From Dyadobacter sp. Leaf189 (GTDB taxonomy: Bacteria > Bacteroidota > Bacteroidia > Cytophagales > Spirosomataceae): a stretch of 64,000 nt of DNA. Made by a program: the position numbers and the translations under genes. The DNA lies in the NCBI RefSeq assembly GCF_001424405.1, contig NZ_LMPS01000009.1, positions 124,001-188,000 of the forward strand, in the 5' to 3' direction. This document shows positions 35,247 to 43,708 of the stretch, piece by piece (positions within the stretch are counted from its first letter, which is position 1; each line of letters begins with the position of its first letter). Under the pieces are notes generated by a model. The model had not been told where the DNA came from. It made no database searches and worked only from the letters and a program-made list of their open reading frames with translations.

Positions 35247-35359
35247 ATTTGTTAACAGGTTATCCACAACCAGTATGTGGATAACCTGTTAACAAATCCA
35301 CATTAACCGCAAATACAGCGTGTTAACCTGCATTTACGAGTTATTTACACTGTGGATAA
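35247..35359. other. palindromic cluster of DnaA boxes (candidate DnaA-binding site or origin)
   Basis: A perfect 22-base inverted repeat (35247-35268 and 35276-35297, 7-base loop) carries one exact DnaA box TTATCCACA in each arm (35260-35268 and, inverted, 35276-35284). A third exact box (TGTGGATAA) is at 35351-35359, and a one-mismatch box TTATTTACA at 35341-35349 lies head-to-head with it, one base apart. So three perfect and one near-perfect box lie in 113 bases of non-coding DNA, and two pairs are inverted. A single 9-base box would be expected by chance only about once in 130 kb on both strands. It may be part of oriC or a DnaA-titration site; no AT-rich unwinding stretch of the usual kind is obvious. 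Confidence 0.75.
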
Positions 35360-35446
35360 CTTATTTGACAACACGTTTGCCAGCTGCCTGATGGCACTAT
35401 TCACGGAATGGGATCGTTTTATAGAAAGCACAAAACGAACGAAGCC

Positions 35447-35746
35447 ATGAGAACAAACAGAGTCATGTTGTCGGTGATCGTAACGATTATTACAGCAATA
35501 AGCATTTCATCCTGTACCTACCGGGCCTCCTACAATCCTGGCTATGATTATGGTTACAGGCACGGGCATCGGTATTATTACCGCGCACCAGCTCCACCGC
35601 CACGTGTAGTGGTCGTGAAGCCGCACCGCCGGGTAATACATGCGGATCACTACAGACCAAGCCGACAAAATGATAAAGTATACAGACGTCAGTATAACCG
35701 GGGCAACCGATATGGTCATGGAAACAGGACCAGGGGACCAAGATGA
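35447..35746 (+). CDS. small basic lipoprotein, Tyr/Arg/His-rich
   Basis: A 99-residue lipoprotein; the ATG at 35447 (MRTNRVML) opens into a signal peptide with lipobox ISISSCTYR (Cys23). The mature part is extremely basic and aromatic: GYDYGYRHGHRYYYRAP, then PPRVVVVKPHRRV and RNGRNRYGHGNRTRG-like endings. No domain was recognised; similar small basic lipoproteins are common in the phylum and have unknown roles. The upstream frame to 35408 would add 13 residues before the signal peptide and is rejected. It lies between the DnaA-box region and the fatty acyl-AMP ligase cluster and ends in a hairpin terminator. Confidence 0.72.
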   Translation: MRTNRVMLSVIVTIITAISISSCTYRASYNPGYDYGYRHGHRYYYRAPAPPPRVVVVKPHRRVIHADHYRPSRQNDKVYRRQYNRGNRYGHGNRTRGPR

Positions 35747-35773
35747 CGTAAACATTTTAAGCCTTAATTAAAC

Positions 35774-35820
35774 GGGCCGGAAGCCGGAGATAACTCTTCG
35801 CTTTCCGGCCTGTTCTTTTA
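35774..35820 (+). terminator. hairpin terminator or attenuator directly before the FAAL gene
   Basis: Arms GGCCGGAA and TTCCGGCC, extended by wobble pairs, enclose a 20-base loop and are followed by TGTTCTTTTATCT, which runs into the next start codon at 35824. It probably ends the lipoprotein transcript, but no promoter lies between it and the downstream gene, so it could also act as an attenuator of the whole cluster. Confidence 0.65.
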
Positions 35821-35823
35821 TCT

Positions 35824-37467
35824 ATGCATATACTCGATATACTGGAATCAAATGCTGAGTTGTATCCGGGCAAACTGGCTTACGGCTTTTTAGGCAAAGA
35901 CGGCGAATTGACCGAGCAGATACTTTACGCTGAGCTAAGTCAGCAGGTAAATGTCATTTCGGCCGGGCTCTCCGATCGATATCAGCCAGGCTCGCGCGTG
36001 CTGATTTTGCTGCCTGCGGAGGCAGCCTTTATCCGCTTCTTTCTTTCGTCTCTGAAAGCACAACTAGTTGCAGTACCTTGCCCGATTGGTTACTCCGAAT
36101 CGGGTATTCACCGGATCCTGAATATTATCCGCAATTGTGAAGCGGCAGCGATCATCACCAACAGAAAAACCTTTAAAATGCTTTTCCAAAGGCAAAATGA
36201 TGCCGTAAAATCGTTAAAGGATTGTTCTGTTGAGTGGCTGTTTACCGATGAAATGGCATTTGATACCGCGCCTGTCAGCAATGCGGTTCAGAAAATTGAT
36301 CCTCACCAAACGGCTTACCTGCAATATACCTCCGGCTCGACTAGCCTTCCTAAAGGAGTGATGATCAGTCACGCCAATCTGGTGGCTAACCTGAGTGCGA
36401 TCAACAACTGTTTTGGAAGAACTGCCGATGATGTTTCGTTGACCTGGCTGCCGCATTACCATGATATGGGCCTGGTAGACGGACTTTTATCTCCTTTGTA
36501 TACGGGCGGAACAGGGATTGTCATTTCTCCTCTTTTATTCATTACCAAACCGTTTTTGTTCCTTCAGGCTATCAGTAACTACCGTGCAGGATTTTGTGGA
36601 GGTCCCGGTTTCGGACTTGATCATTGTGTTGCCAGAATATCCGGCGAACAGCTCGAAACACTGGATCTGAGTTCTTTGCGCGTGCTATATGTAGGTGCGG
36701 AACCGATACGCATATCCAGCCTCGAAAGGTTTGCTGAAACCATGAAAGTCACCGGGTTCCGGCGCAACAGCCTGGTACCCGCCTATGGATTGGCCGAAGC
36801 TACACTGGCCGTGAGCTTACATTTGAATGGAACGCCGATGGTCTACCACAAAACAGCTGACCATTCCAAGGAGGTAGTCGCCTGCGGGCCGCCGGTGGAG
36901 TTTACCGAAGTTGCGATCGTTTCGCCAGAGACAAAGCAGGCATTACCACCGACCGAAACAGGTGAGATATGGGTCAAAAACGCTGGTGTGGCATTGGGAT
37001 ACTGGAAAAACCCGGAAGCTACGCAAGCTACTTTTCGGGCATATACCAGTGATGGCGACGGACCTTATCTGAGAACGGGGGATCTGGGCTTTATGGAAAA
37101 CGGGAAACTCTTTATTACCGGCCGCACCAAAGAGCTGATTATCATCCGCGGCGTGAATTACTATCCGCAGGATATTGAAGAGGTGGTCGCCGAAAGCCAC
37201 GTGGATGTTCAACCCAATGCAACTGCCGCCTTCTCAGTCAATACCGAAATTGGCGAATCGCTCGTGATTGTAGCAGAAGTAAGACGTATAGCACAGACAG
37301 ATGAAGATTTGGATCAGATCAGGAACAAGGTCGCGCACAGTGTCGGGCTTGCATTTGGATTGATTCCTCACAAAATTCTGCTGATCCCTCCGGGTAAGCT
37401 ACCGAAGACTTCCAGTGGGAAAATTCAGAGGCTGCATGCCAGGGAATTATTTGGTAGTTTTGACTAA
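35824..37467 (+). CDS. fatty acyl-AMP ligase (FAAL)-like adenylate-forming enzyme
   Basis: A 547-residue adenylating enzyme. The P-loop-like motif YTSGSTSLPKGV is at about 168-179, WLPHYHDMGLVDG follows, and the C-terminal half has YLRTGDLGFMENGKLFITGR with the FAAL-type IIRGVNYYPQDIE and a C-terminal Lys block PKTSSGKIQRLHA. FAALs activate free fatty acids as acyl-AMP and load them on a carrier protein without CoA. An acyl carrier protein is encoded 17 bases downstream, so it is the probable acceptor. It is the first gene of the FAAL-ACP-P450-MBOAT-SGNH cluster. No additional domain is fused. What acid it activates is unknown. Confidence 0.87.
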   Translation: MHILDILESNAELYPGKLAYGFLGKDGELTEQILYAELSQQVNVISAGLSDRYQPGSRVLILLPAEAAFIRFFLSSLKAQLVAVPCPIGYSESGIHRILNIIRNCEAAAIITNRKTFKMLFQRQNDAVKSLKDCSVEWLFTDEMAFDTAPVSNAVQKIDPHQTAYLQYTSGSTSLPKGVMISHANLVANLSAINNCFGRTADDVSLTWLPHYHDMGLVDGLLSPLYTGGTGIVISPLLFITKPFLFLQAISNYRAGFCGGPGFGLDHCVARISGEQLETLDLSSLRVLYVGAEPIRISSLERFAETMKVTGFRRNSLVPAYGLAEATLAVSLHLNGTPMVYHKTADHSKEVVACGPPVEFTEVAIVSPETKQALPPTETGEIWVKNAGVALGYWKNPEATQATFRAYTSDGDGPYLRTGDLGFMENGKLFITGRTKELIIIRGVNYYPQDIEEVVAESHVDVQPNATAAFSVNTEIGESLVIVAEVRRIAQTDEDLDQIRNKVAHSVGLAFGLIPHKILLIPPGKLPKTSSGKIQRLHARELFGSFD

Positions 37468-37484
37468 AACAATGAATTACTATA

Positions 37485-37733
37485 ATGAATAAAACATTTA
37501 CAGAAATCTCTGGTTGGATCGTTGAGAGCATTGCGCGCCATGCAGAAATGGATCCTACGCAGGTGCAGGTAGACGCGGACATCGTCAATTTCCGGCTGGA
37601 CTCCCTTATTTTGGTCAACATCACAGCCGACCTGGAAGAGTGGCTCGGCATGGAGCTAAGTCCATCCATATTCTGGGAAATGGGCACGATCGCAGCTACA
37701 ACCCACTGGATATTAGAGAATCAAGAAGTTTAG
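37485..37733 (+). CDS. acyl carrier protein
   Basis: An 82-residue carrier protein of the helix-bundle type. The phosphopantetheine serine is Ser40 in FRLDSLILVNI, in the usual middle position, and the acidic helix 2 (LDSLILVNITADLEEWL) is present. The flanks are typical: ISGWIVESIARHA and SPSIFWEMGTIAATTHWIL. It is not the acpP of fatty-acid synthesis, whose DSL motif is followed by a different helix, but a dedicated carrier for the ligase encoded 17 bases upstream. The P450 gene follows after 50 bases. Confidence 0.92.
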   Translation: MNKTFTEISGWIVESIARHAEMDPTQVQVDADIVNFRLDSLILVNITADLEEWLGMELSPSIFWEMGTIAATTHWILENQEV

Positions 37734-37783
37734 TCTATATTGCTGCCTCTTATCTACTTACAATCGTTCATAATCAGTAACCT

Positions 37784-38977
37784 ATGTCTGCAACGACTAT
37801 CTGGTCGTCACAAAACGAGATTAGCCAAAACTATTCTGAGCTGATCGGAAATATGCGACAATCCAATCCGGTTCATTTCAATATGTTCGGGGACCTGGTC
37901 GTCATGGATTACAAGAATGTCAAGCGGGTATTCTCAGACTCTGAAAATTTCAGGAATTTCGACTTTACCGAGCGATTCAAGATCGTGTCGGCTATTGCGA
38001 ACAATGATCCCGCCCTGCTGGAATTCGGAGAAAGCCTTCGATACTGGCTTTTGTTTATGAACGGCGACCGGCATGCTGAACACCGCCGTTTCGTAAATAA
38101 GAAGTTTTACGAGGCCGATTATGAGAAAATAACACACGACGCTATTCACGATGTACTGACCACGTACCGGGACAGGGAAGAAGCTGATCTGGTTGAAGTT
38201 GCACGAAAATTCAGCTTTCTGATTATCAGCAAGATCATCAATCTTGAAAGTTCTGATTACGATTTTATTCAGAAATTCTCCTATGTCATCACACTGATAT
38301 TTGAAAAAACGCTTTCTGTGAAAGATTTACTGGAATGTGCCAGTATGTCGAGACAGTTCAGCAGCTATCTCTCCCAAACACTCAGCCGCCAGGAAAAAGA
38401 CCTAACCCGCAGCCTTCTGGTGGAAATGAATGAGATAATGGGTACTTCCCGCATCCATGAACTGATTGGTACCTGGGAATTTCTGGTGAATGCAGCCACT
38501 GAAACCACCACCCTCCTGCTGACCAGAAGCATTGCCACATTAATCGACAACAAAGACAGGCCAATTAACTGGAATTCACACACCGAATGTGCAATAGCAG
38601 TAGAAGAACTGATCCGTTATGTAAGCCCTGTCAACTGGATTCCCAGGCAAATTCACCAATCCATGGAGTTTGAAGGTCTTGCATTGAAAAAGGGAAAAAC
38701 GGTGCTCGTCGGAATTGCCTCTGCCAATCGTGACCCTGCTGTTTTTCAGGATCCGGATACATTTATACCTGCCCGCAAACCCAATCCTCATATCGGCTTT
38801 GGCTTTGGCATACACCATTGCGTCGGCGCCAGACTCTCCCGATTTGAGATGCAAAAATTCCTTCCTGCATTTATGTCGGCCTTTCCGAATATCCGGCTAC
38901 ACCCTGAGAAACCCTGTGAATGGGATTCCAAAGTATTTTTCCGGGGGTACAAAAGTTTGCCGGTATTGTTAAGATAG
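37784..38977 (+). CDS. cytochrome P450
   Basis: A 397-residue soluble bacterial P450. The heme thiolate is Cys346 in FGFGIHHCVGARLSRFE, the I-helix has the oxygen-activating AATETTT, and the K-helix has the EELIRY (ExxR) motif. No membrane anchor is present. It lies directly behind an acyl carrier protein gene, an arrangement known from P450s that oxidise carrier-bound acyl chains (for example P450 BioI). I infer that it hydroxylates or cleaves the fatty acyl group while it is held on the carrier encoded upstream; whether it works on free acid cannot be excluded. Ferredoxin and reductase partners are not in the cluster. Confidence 0.95.
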   Translation: MSATTIWSSQNEISQNYSELIGNMRQSNPVHFNMFGDLVVMDYKNVKRVFSDSENFRNFDFTERFKIVSAIANNDPALLEFGESLRYWLLFMNGDRHAEHRRFVNKKFYEADYEKITHDAIHDVLTTYRDREEADLVEVARKFSFLIISKIINLESSDYDFIQKFSYVITLIFEKTLSVKDLLECASMSRQFSSYLSQTLSRQEKDLTRSLLVEMNEIMGTSRIHELIGTWEFLVNAATETTTLLLTRSIATLIDNKDRPINWNSHTECAIAVEELIRYVSPVNWIPRQIHQSMEFEGLALKKGKTVLVGIASANRDPAVFQDPDTFIPARKPNPHIGFGFGIHHCVGARLSRFEMQKFLPAFMSAFPNIRLHPEKPCEWDSKVFFRGYKSLPVLLR

Positions 38978-38984
38978 TGGCATA

Positions 38985-40394
38985 ATGATCAAGTTTACAG
39001 ACTTCTCATACTTCCTATTCCTGCTGCTGATCGTCCCTGCATATTACTGGACGCCCAACACCCGCAAATGGATCCTGCTGCTTGCATTGAGTATCCTTTT
39101 CAATATCAGCTGGAGTGGCTGGTATGTACTTGTCTGGATTGTACTTGTTACGATTTGCTACTTTTCGGGAAAATACCTGGCAAACCAGGCGCATTCCAAA
39201 CAGCGCCGAAAAACGGTTTTAACCTTTTCCGTGATCGTTTGCCTCTCGCCTTTGCTATTTTTCAAATACCTGATTCCCGTTAGTAATTCTTATTCTGCGG
39301 TTGCCCTCAACTGGCTTGCGCCTATTGGCATCTCCTACTACACTTTTCTGATCATCGGTTATTTGACTGATATTCAGAGGAGATACATCAAACCGGAGCA
39401 ACACTGGGGTTACCTCGCATTGTATCTGGGCTTTTTTCCGACGATACTGGCCGGCCCCCTGGAACGTGCGCGGCAATTGCTGCCGCAACTCCGAAATCCG
39501 GTCAGCTACCAGCCCGACAATATCAAAGCAGGTATTTACTTTATTGTCTGGGGTTTATTCAAGAAAATCGTACTGGCTGCGAGACTAGCTGAACTGACTG
39601 ATCCCGTTTTCGCGAAGCCTGAAAATTTCACCGGCTTCTCAGTAATGCTCGCCATTCTGTTGTTTTCAGTGCAGCTATACTGCGATTTTTCCGGCTATTG
39701 CGACATAGCAATGGGCTCTGCCAGGATGCTCGGGATTCGGCTAAGCAAGAATTTCGCCAATCGCTATTACTTCACCCCTTCCCGCACCGAATCCTGGAAT
39801 CTCTGGAACATCTCTGTGACATCCTGGTTTCGCGATTATGTCTTTTTTAATATCAGCAAAGGCGTTACTAACCCGGCAAGACTGGAATTAAACCGCCTGT
39901 TAACCTTTATTATCACCGGTTTGTGGCACGGGCCGAGCTGGTCATTTGTGATATGGGGTGCGCTGCAATGGGCTTACATTAACTTCGAGATGCGGACGAA
40001 ACATTTCTGGCAGAAGTTTTATTCAAAGCTTGGATTTCAGCTCGGCTCTTCGTCGCACAATGTCTGGCGCATCATTGTCAGGCTATTAACCGGCACGTTG
40101 ATCATGGGCTGGTTCCGCGCTGCGGAGCTAAGTGCCGGGTTGCGTTTGTACGGAAGCATGTTCGGGTTTTCTTCCGGTACCATGTCGCTGATAAGTCCTG
40201 CTTTCCTGCTTACCCTCAGTTTATTTCTGATTATGGATTATTTCAATTATCAGATGGGCGAGAAAGAAGACATCGCGTCGTACTTAATGAAAAGAACCAC
40301 TGCAAGACGAAGGGTTTCTCTGCTTTTACTTACCCAAATCATCCTAATATTTGGAAGACCCTACGTAGCCAATTTTTACTATATTCAATTCTGA
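38985..40394 (+). CDS. membrane-bound O-acyltransferase (MBOAT, AlgI/DltB type)
   Basis: A 469-residue polytopic protein with about ten transmembrane helices. The MBOAT catalytic His is His315 in ITGLWHGPSWSFVIWG, and the conserved acceptor Asp/Asn region is YCDFSGYCDIAMGSARMLG. Proteins of the AlgI/DltB branch carry an acyl group from an inner carrier across the membrane to an outer acceptor. The gene starts 7 bases after the P450 stop. With the carrier protein and ligase upstream and an SGNH protein downstream it reproduces the layout of the Dlt system, where DltB takes the acyl group from DltC. The acceptor is not known. Confidence 0.93.
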   Translation: MIKFTDFSYFLFLLLIVPAYYWTPNTRKWILLLALSILFNISWSGWYVLVWIVLVTICYFSGKYLANQAHSKQRRKTVLTFSVIVCLSPLLFFKYLIPVSNSYSAVALNWLAPIGISYYTFLIIGYLTDIQRRYIKPEQHWGYLALYLGFFPTILAGPLERARQLLPQLRNPVSYQPDNIKAGIYFIVWGLFKKIVLAARLAELTDPVFAKPENFTGFSVMLAILLFSVQLYCDFSGYCDIAMGSARMLGIRLSKNFANRYYFTPSRTESWNLWNISVTSWFRDYVFFNISKGVTNPARLELNRLLTFIITGLWHGPSWSFVIWGALQWAYINFEMRTKHFWQKFYSKLGFQLGSSSHNVWRIIVRLLTGTLIMGWFRAAELSAGLRLYGSMFGFSSGTMSLISPAFLLTLSLFLIMDYFNYQMGEKEDIASYLMKRTTARRRVSLLLLTQIILIFGRPYVANFYYIQF

Positions 40395-40431
40395 TTCGCA
40401 GTGCAAAACGTGATCAAAATATCGGGGCAAA

Positions 40432-41415
40432 ATGGTTAGTACAATTATCAAATGGCTGCTGGTAATTATTGGAATCAAACTCATTGTGGTTTTAATCACT
40501 ATTCCATTCACCCCCGATCCGAGAAGGGATCTCGCTGTCAGAGAAGAAATGTACCGCAAGTTCAATCCCAATGCCGTTTTCATTGGTACCAGCCGGACTC
40601 TGTATGCATTGGATTCCCGGTTATTTGACTCCCTGAACCGAAATGAAACGCGAACCTACAACATGGGTCTTTTCAACCTGCCTGCTTCCCAGGCGTTCAA
40701 TATCGCTGAGCGGATCATTGAAAGAGATACCGCTGTAAGAAACATCTTTATAGAGTTAAGTGCCCTGGATTACAACACCATACTTTTAAGTCCAACCCGT
40801 GTTCTCCCCGATTTTGTATTCAGGACAAAGGTTATGGCCGGCTGTTCCACTATCGAAGTTTCGGATAAAATAGAAAGCTTCCTGGCCGGGCTAAATACAT
40901 CGTTGTATCAAATGCTTTCGATTGCGCCCCAGATTGTTTTGGCAAAAAAAGCAATGCGTACCTCGTCAGATCCGATCGAAGGCACTCCATGGTTGCGGCC
41001 CGACGGTCACCAGCCCGTCAACCTGGGAGGTACTAACCAGACTGCATATATCCACAGAAGCAAAAAATCGACTGCGCAAATGATGGCGGCGAGGCAAACC
41101 AAAGAAGCCAATCAGTATTACATTGACCAGATTAACGGCCTCATTCTGAGCGCAAGCAAACGTAAAAAGAAGATCACGTTTTGCTTTCCTAATAACCTTT
41201 TGCATACCGAATTCCTCATTCTTTCGCAGGTAGCTCCCTATATTCCCGAGCATAACCTGATCCGTTTGCCCGCTGATTCGCGGTTTGAAGCACTTTTTGA
41301 TCCAGGTAATTCCTTTGACGCACATCATCTAAACCAGCAGGGAGCGAAAATATACACGCGATTTCTGCAAGAGGAATTTTCAAAGAGATCACACCCTTTG
41401 ACCGATAATATCTGA
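40432..41415 (+). CDS. membrane-anchored SGNH/DltD-like hydrolase-fold protein
   Basis: A 327-residue protein with one N-terminal transmembrane helix (about 5-25) and an outer domain. The nucleophile block is AVFIGTSRTLYALD (Ser54), and the C-terminal block is SFDAHHLNQQGAKIYTRFL with Asp296 and His299, so the Ser-Asp-His set of SGNH enzymes is kept. The relation to DltD and AlgX-type proteins is by placement and fold, and sequence identity should be low. It starts 37 bases after the MBOAT gene and overlaps the next gene by one base. It probably receives or transfers the acyl group on the periplasmic side. Confidence 0.82.
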   Translation: MVSTIIKWLLVIIGIKLIVVLITIPFTPDPRRDLAVREEMYRKFNPNAVFIGTSRTLYALDSRLFDSLNRNETRTYNMGLFNLPASQAFNIAERIIERDTAVRNIFIELSALDYNTILLSPTRVLPDFVFRTKVMAGCSTIEVSDKIESFLAGLNTSLYQMLSIAPQIVLAKKAMRTSSDPIEGTPWLRPDGHQPVNLGGTNQTAYIHRSKKSTAQMMAARQTKEANQYYIDQINGLILSASKRKKKITFCFPNNLLHTEFLILSQVAPYIPEHNLIRLPADSRFEALFDPGNSFDAHHLNQQGAKIYTRFLQEEFSKRSHPLTDNI

Positions 41416-42809
41416 TGCTTGTTTTCGCCATTCTTGCCTATCTGCTCGCGAACCTCGGCATTGGCCTCTGGGCTTCGCGGCGCATTTCTACCACGCAGGA
41501 CTTTGTACTGGCAGGCAGGCGGCTCCCGCTGGTCCTGGCGGCTTCCGCTACTTTTGCCACCTGGTTTGGCTCCGAAACAATCATGGGCGCGCCAAATGAA
41601 TTTGTGAAACACGGTTTGCTCGGCGTGATAGAAGACCCCTTTGGCGCAGCACTTTGCCTGTTGCTGGTCGGACTGTTCTTTGCCCGCAAATTCTATGAAA
41701 TGAACATTATCACGTTCTGTGATTTTTTTAAAATCCGCTACGGCCGGAAAGCTGAACTGTTGTCTGCTGTTTTGATCATTCCTTCCTATTTCAGCTGGAT
41801 TGCCGCGCAGTTGCTCGCAATGGGATTTGTGCTGAATGTAGTGCTGGGCTGGCCTCTCACCACCTGCATTATCGGCAGCTCTTTCGTCGTGATCGTTTAT
41901 ACGATCTGGGGCGGAATGTGGTCCGTGTCCATCACAGATTTCTTCCAAACGATCATGATCATATTCGGTCTGATCGCAGTCGCAGTGGTGCTTTATCAGG
42001 AAGTAGGCGGCTTTCGACCGCTGATCAATGCAGTTCCTGAGGACTTTTTCCGGTTTTATCCCCAGTTTACTTTCAAAGGTTACGTCGAGTACTTCGCTGC
42101 CTGGATCACGATCGGCCTGGGTTCTATTCCTCAGCAAGATGTATTTCAGAGGGTTATGTCCGCAAAAACAGCAAAAATTTCGGTGCAGGCTACATTGCTT
42201 TCCTCGTTTATGTACATCACAGTCGCATTAATCCCCCTGTTTATCGGCTTATGCGGCAACTATCTTTATCCCGGAGGCGATATAAATGATCAGCTGGTAA
42301 TCCCCAAAATGGTCATGAAACACATGGGACTTCCTTTGCAGATCGTGTTTTTTGGCGCATTGGTCTCAGCTATCCTGAGTACGACCAGCAGCGCGATCAT
42401 GGCGCCGGCAGTGGTGTTGGGAGAAAATATTTTCAAGTTTTTCAGACCGGAACTTACGGACAAGAAGCTCCTGAGGATTATCCGCGTGGGTATTGTCGTG
42501 ATCACTTCCATTTGCATTGTACTGGCAGTTACCCGCGAAAGTATCTTCGAGCTTGTGGCTGAATCTTCTGCTTTTAGCCTGGTTTGCCTGTTTGTTCCGC
42601 TGGCTGCGGGCGTATACTGGAAAGCCACCAACGAAATAGGTTGTCTGCTGGCAATGGTGGCAGGATTGATCGTCTGGATCGCCTGTGAGTTTGCGGGCAC
42701 CGAATATCCCGCGTTGATATACGGGTTGCTCGCCAGTTTGCTGGGAATGATCCTGGGTATAATCCTGGAAAGACTATACCCGGATCAGCTTCGCCTGCGT
42801 ACTAAATAA
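41415..42809 (+). CDS. sodium:solute symporter family protein
   Basis: A 464-residue transporter with about 13 transmembrane helices and the SSS family pattern: LGIGLWASRRISTTQDFVLAGR at the start, ATFATWFGSETIMGAPN in the second helix and WITIGLGSIPQQDVFQRVMSAK in the middle. It should carry a small organic solute with sodium; the solute is not evident. The ATG overlaps the stop of the SGNH gene (TGATG), so it is translationally coupled to the lipid cluster, which suggests that it has a role there, perhaps uptake of a precursor or choline-like acceptor. Convergent with the SDR gene, with 8 bases of overlap at the 3' ends. Confidence 0.92.
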   Translation: MLVFAILAYLLANLGIGLWASRRISTTQDFVLAGRRLPLVLAASATFATWFGSETIMGAPNEFVKHGLLGVIEDPFGAALCLLLVGLFFARKFYEMNIITFCDFFKIRYGRKAELLSAVLIIPSYFSWIAAQLLAMGFVLNVVLGWPLTTCIIGSSFVVIVYTIWGGMWSVSITDFFQTIMIIFGLIAVAVVLYQEVGGFRPLINAVPEDFFRFYPQFTFKGYVEYFAAWITIGLGSIPQQDVFQRVMSAKTAKISVQATLLSSFMYITVALIPLFIGLCGNYLYPGGDINDQLVIPKMVMKHMGLPLQIVFFGALVSAILSTTSSAIMAPAVVLGENIFKFFRPELTDKKLLRIIRVGIVVITSICIVLAVTRESIFELVAESSAFSLVCLFVPLAAGVYWKATNEIGCLLAMVAGLIVWIACEFAGTEYPALIYGLLASLLGMILGIILERLYPDQLRLRTK

Positions 42810-43596
42810 TGAACTTGGCCACGCCGCCGTCTACTTTCAGCGCGGACCCGTTGGTGCCGGACGAAAGCGGGCTCGCTACATAGGTAACGAGATTGGCAAT
42901 CTCCTCAACGGACGCAAACCTTTGCAGCAAAGAAGTAGGTCGGGCTGTTTTAAAGAAATCTTTCTCCGCCTCCTCAAATGACTGATTATTAGCTGCGCCA
43001 AGCTGCTTTACAAAATCGGCTACACCTTCGGATTTCGTTGGTCCTGGCATGACGGTGTTTACAGTCACGTCCGTGCCTTTTGTCAGCTCAGCGAGCCCGC
43101 GGCTTACACCCAGCTGCGCCGTTTTTGTGGTTCCGTAATGGATCATTTCTTCCGGGATATTCACCGCCGATTCGCTCGAAATAAAAATGATACGGCCCCA
43201 GTTTTTGGCCAGCATTTTAGGCAGGAAATAGCGCGAGAGTCTTACGCCGCTCATTACATTGACTTCAAAAAACTTGAACCATTCTTCATCCGTGATATCG
43301 GTAAATGGTTTTGGTTCAAAAATCCCTGCATTATTCACGAGGATGTCAATTTCAGGTAGTTTTTCCAGCAAACCTTTTACTTCTTCTGCTTTGGAAAAAT
43401 CAGCGGCAATGCCGGAGATAGCCGCGCCGGGAATTGCCTGCTGCAACTTTGCAACAGCTTCATTTACTTTACCTTCCGATCTTCCATTAAGAATCACACT
43501 GGCGCCTTCCTGCGCCAGACTGCGGGCAATCGCCAATCCTATTCCCTGCGTTGAACCACTTACAAACGCCGTTTTCCCATTAAGTTGTAAATCCAT
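42802..43596 (-). CDS. SDR family oxidoreductase
   Basis: A 264-residue short-chain dehydrogenase. The cofactor motif is SGSTQGIGLAIARSLA near residue 13, NNAGIF follows, and the catalytic set is SSES (Ser near 142) and YGTTK (Tyr and Lys near 155-159). The glycine-rich motif and the Arg in NGRSEGK suggest NADP(H), though this is not certain. The ending GTNGSALKVDGGVAKFI is normal for classical SDRs. It is convergent with the symporter gene, overlapping it by 8 bases at the 3' end, and has no obvious operon partner. Confidence 0.92.
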   Translation of the reverse strand: MDLQLNGKTAFVSGSTQGIGLAIARSLAQEGASVILNGRSEGKVNEAVAKLQQAIPGAAISGIAADFSKAEEVKGLLEKLPEIDILVNNAGIFEPKPFTDITDEEWFKFFEVNVMSGVRLSRYFLPKMLAKNWGRIIFISSESAVNIPEEMIHYGTTKTAQLGVSRGLAELTKGTDVTVNTVMPGPTKSEGVADFVKQLGAANNQSFEEAEKDFFKTARPTSLLQRFASVEEIANLVTYVASPLSSGTNGSALKVDGGVAKFII

Positions 43597-43708
43597 AATT
43601 TTTTGATATTATTCAAAGAAAATTCACTCCTGACCAGCGCCTTTTTGACTTGGCTGCTCATATAAGGAGTCGATTGGATAACAAGCTATACCCTAAAAAC
43701 ATCCACGC

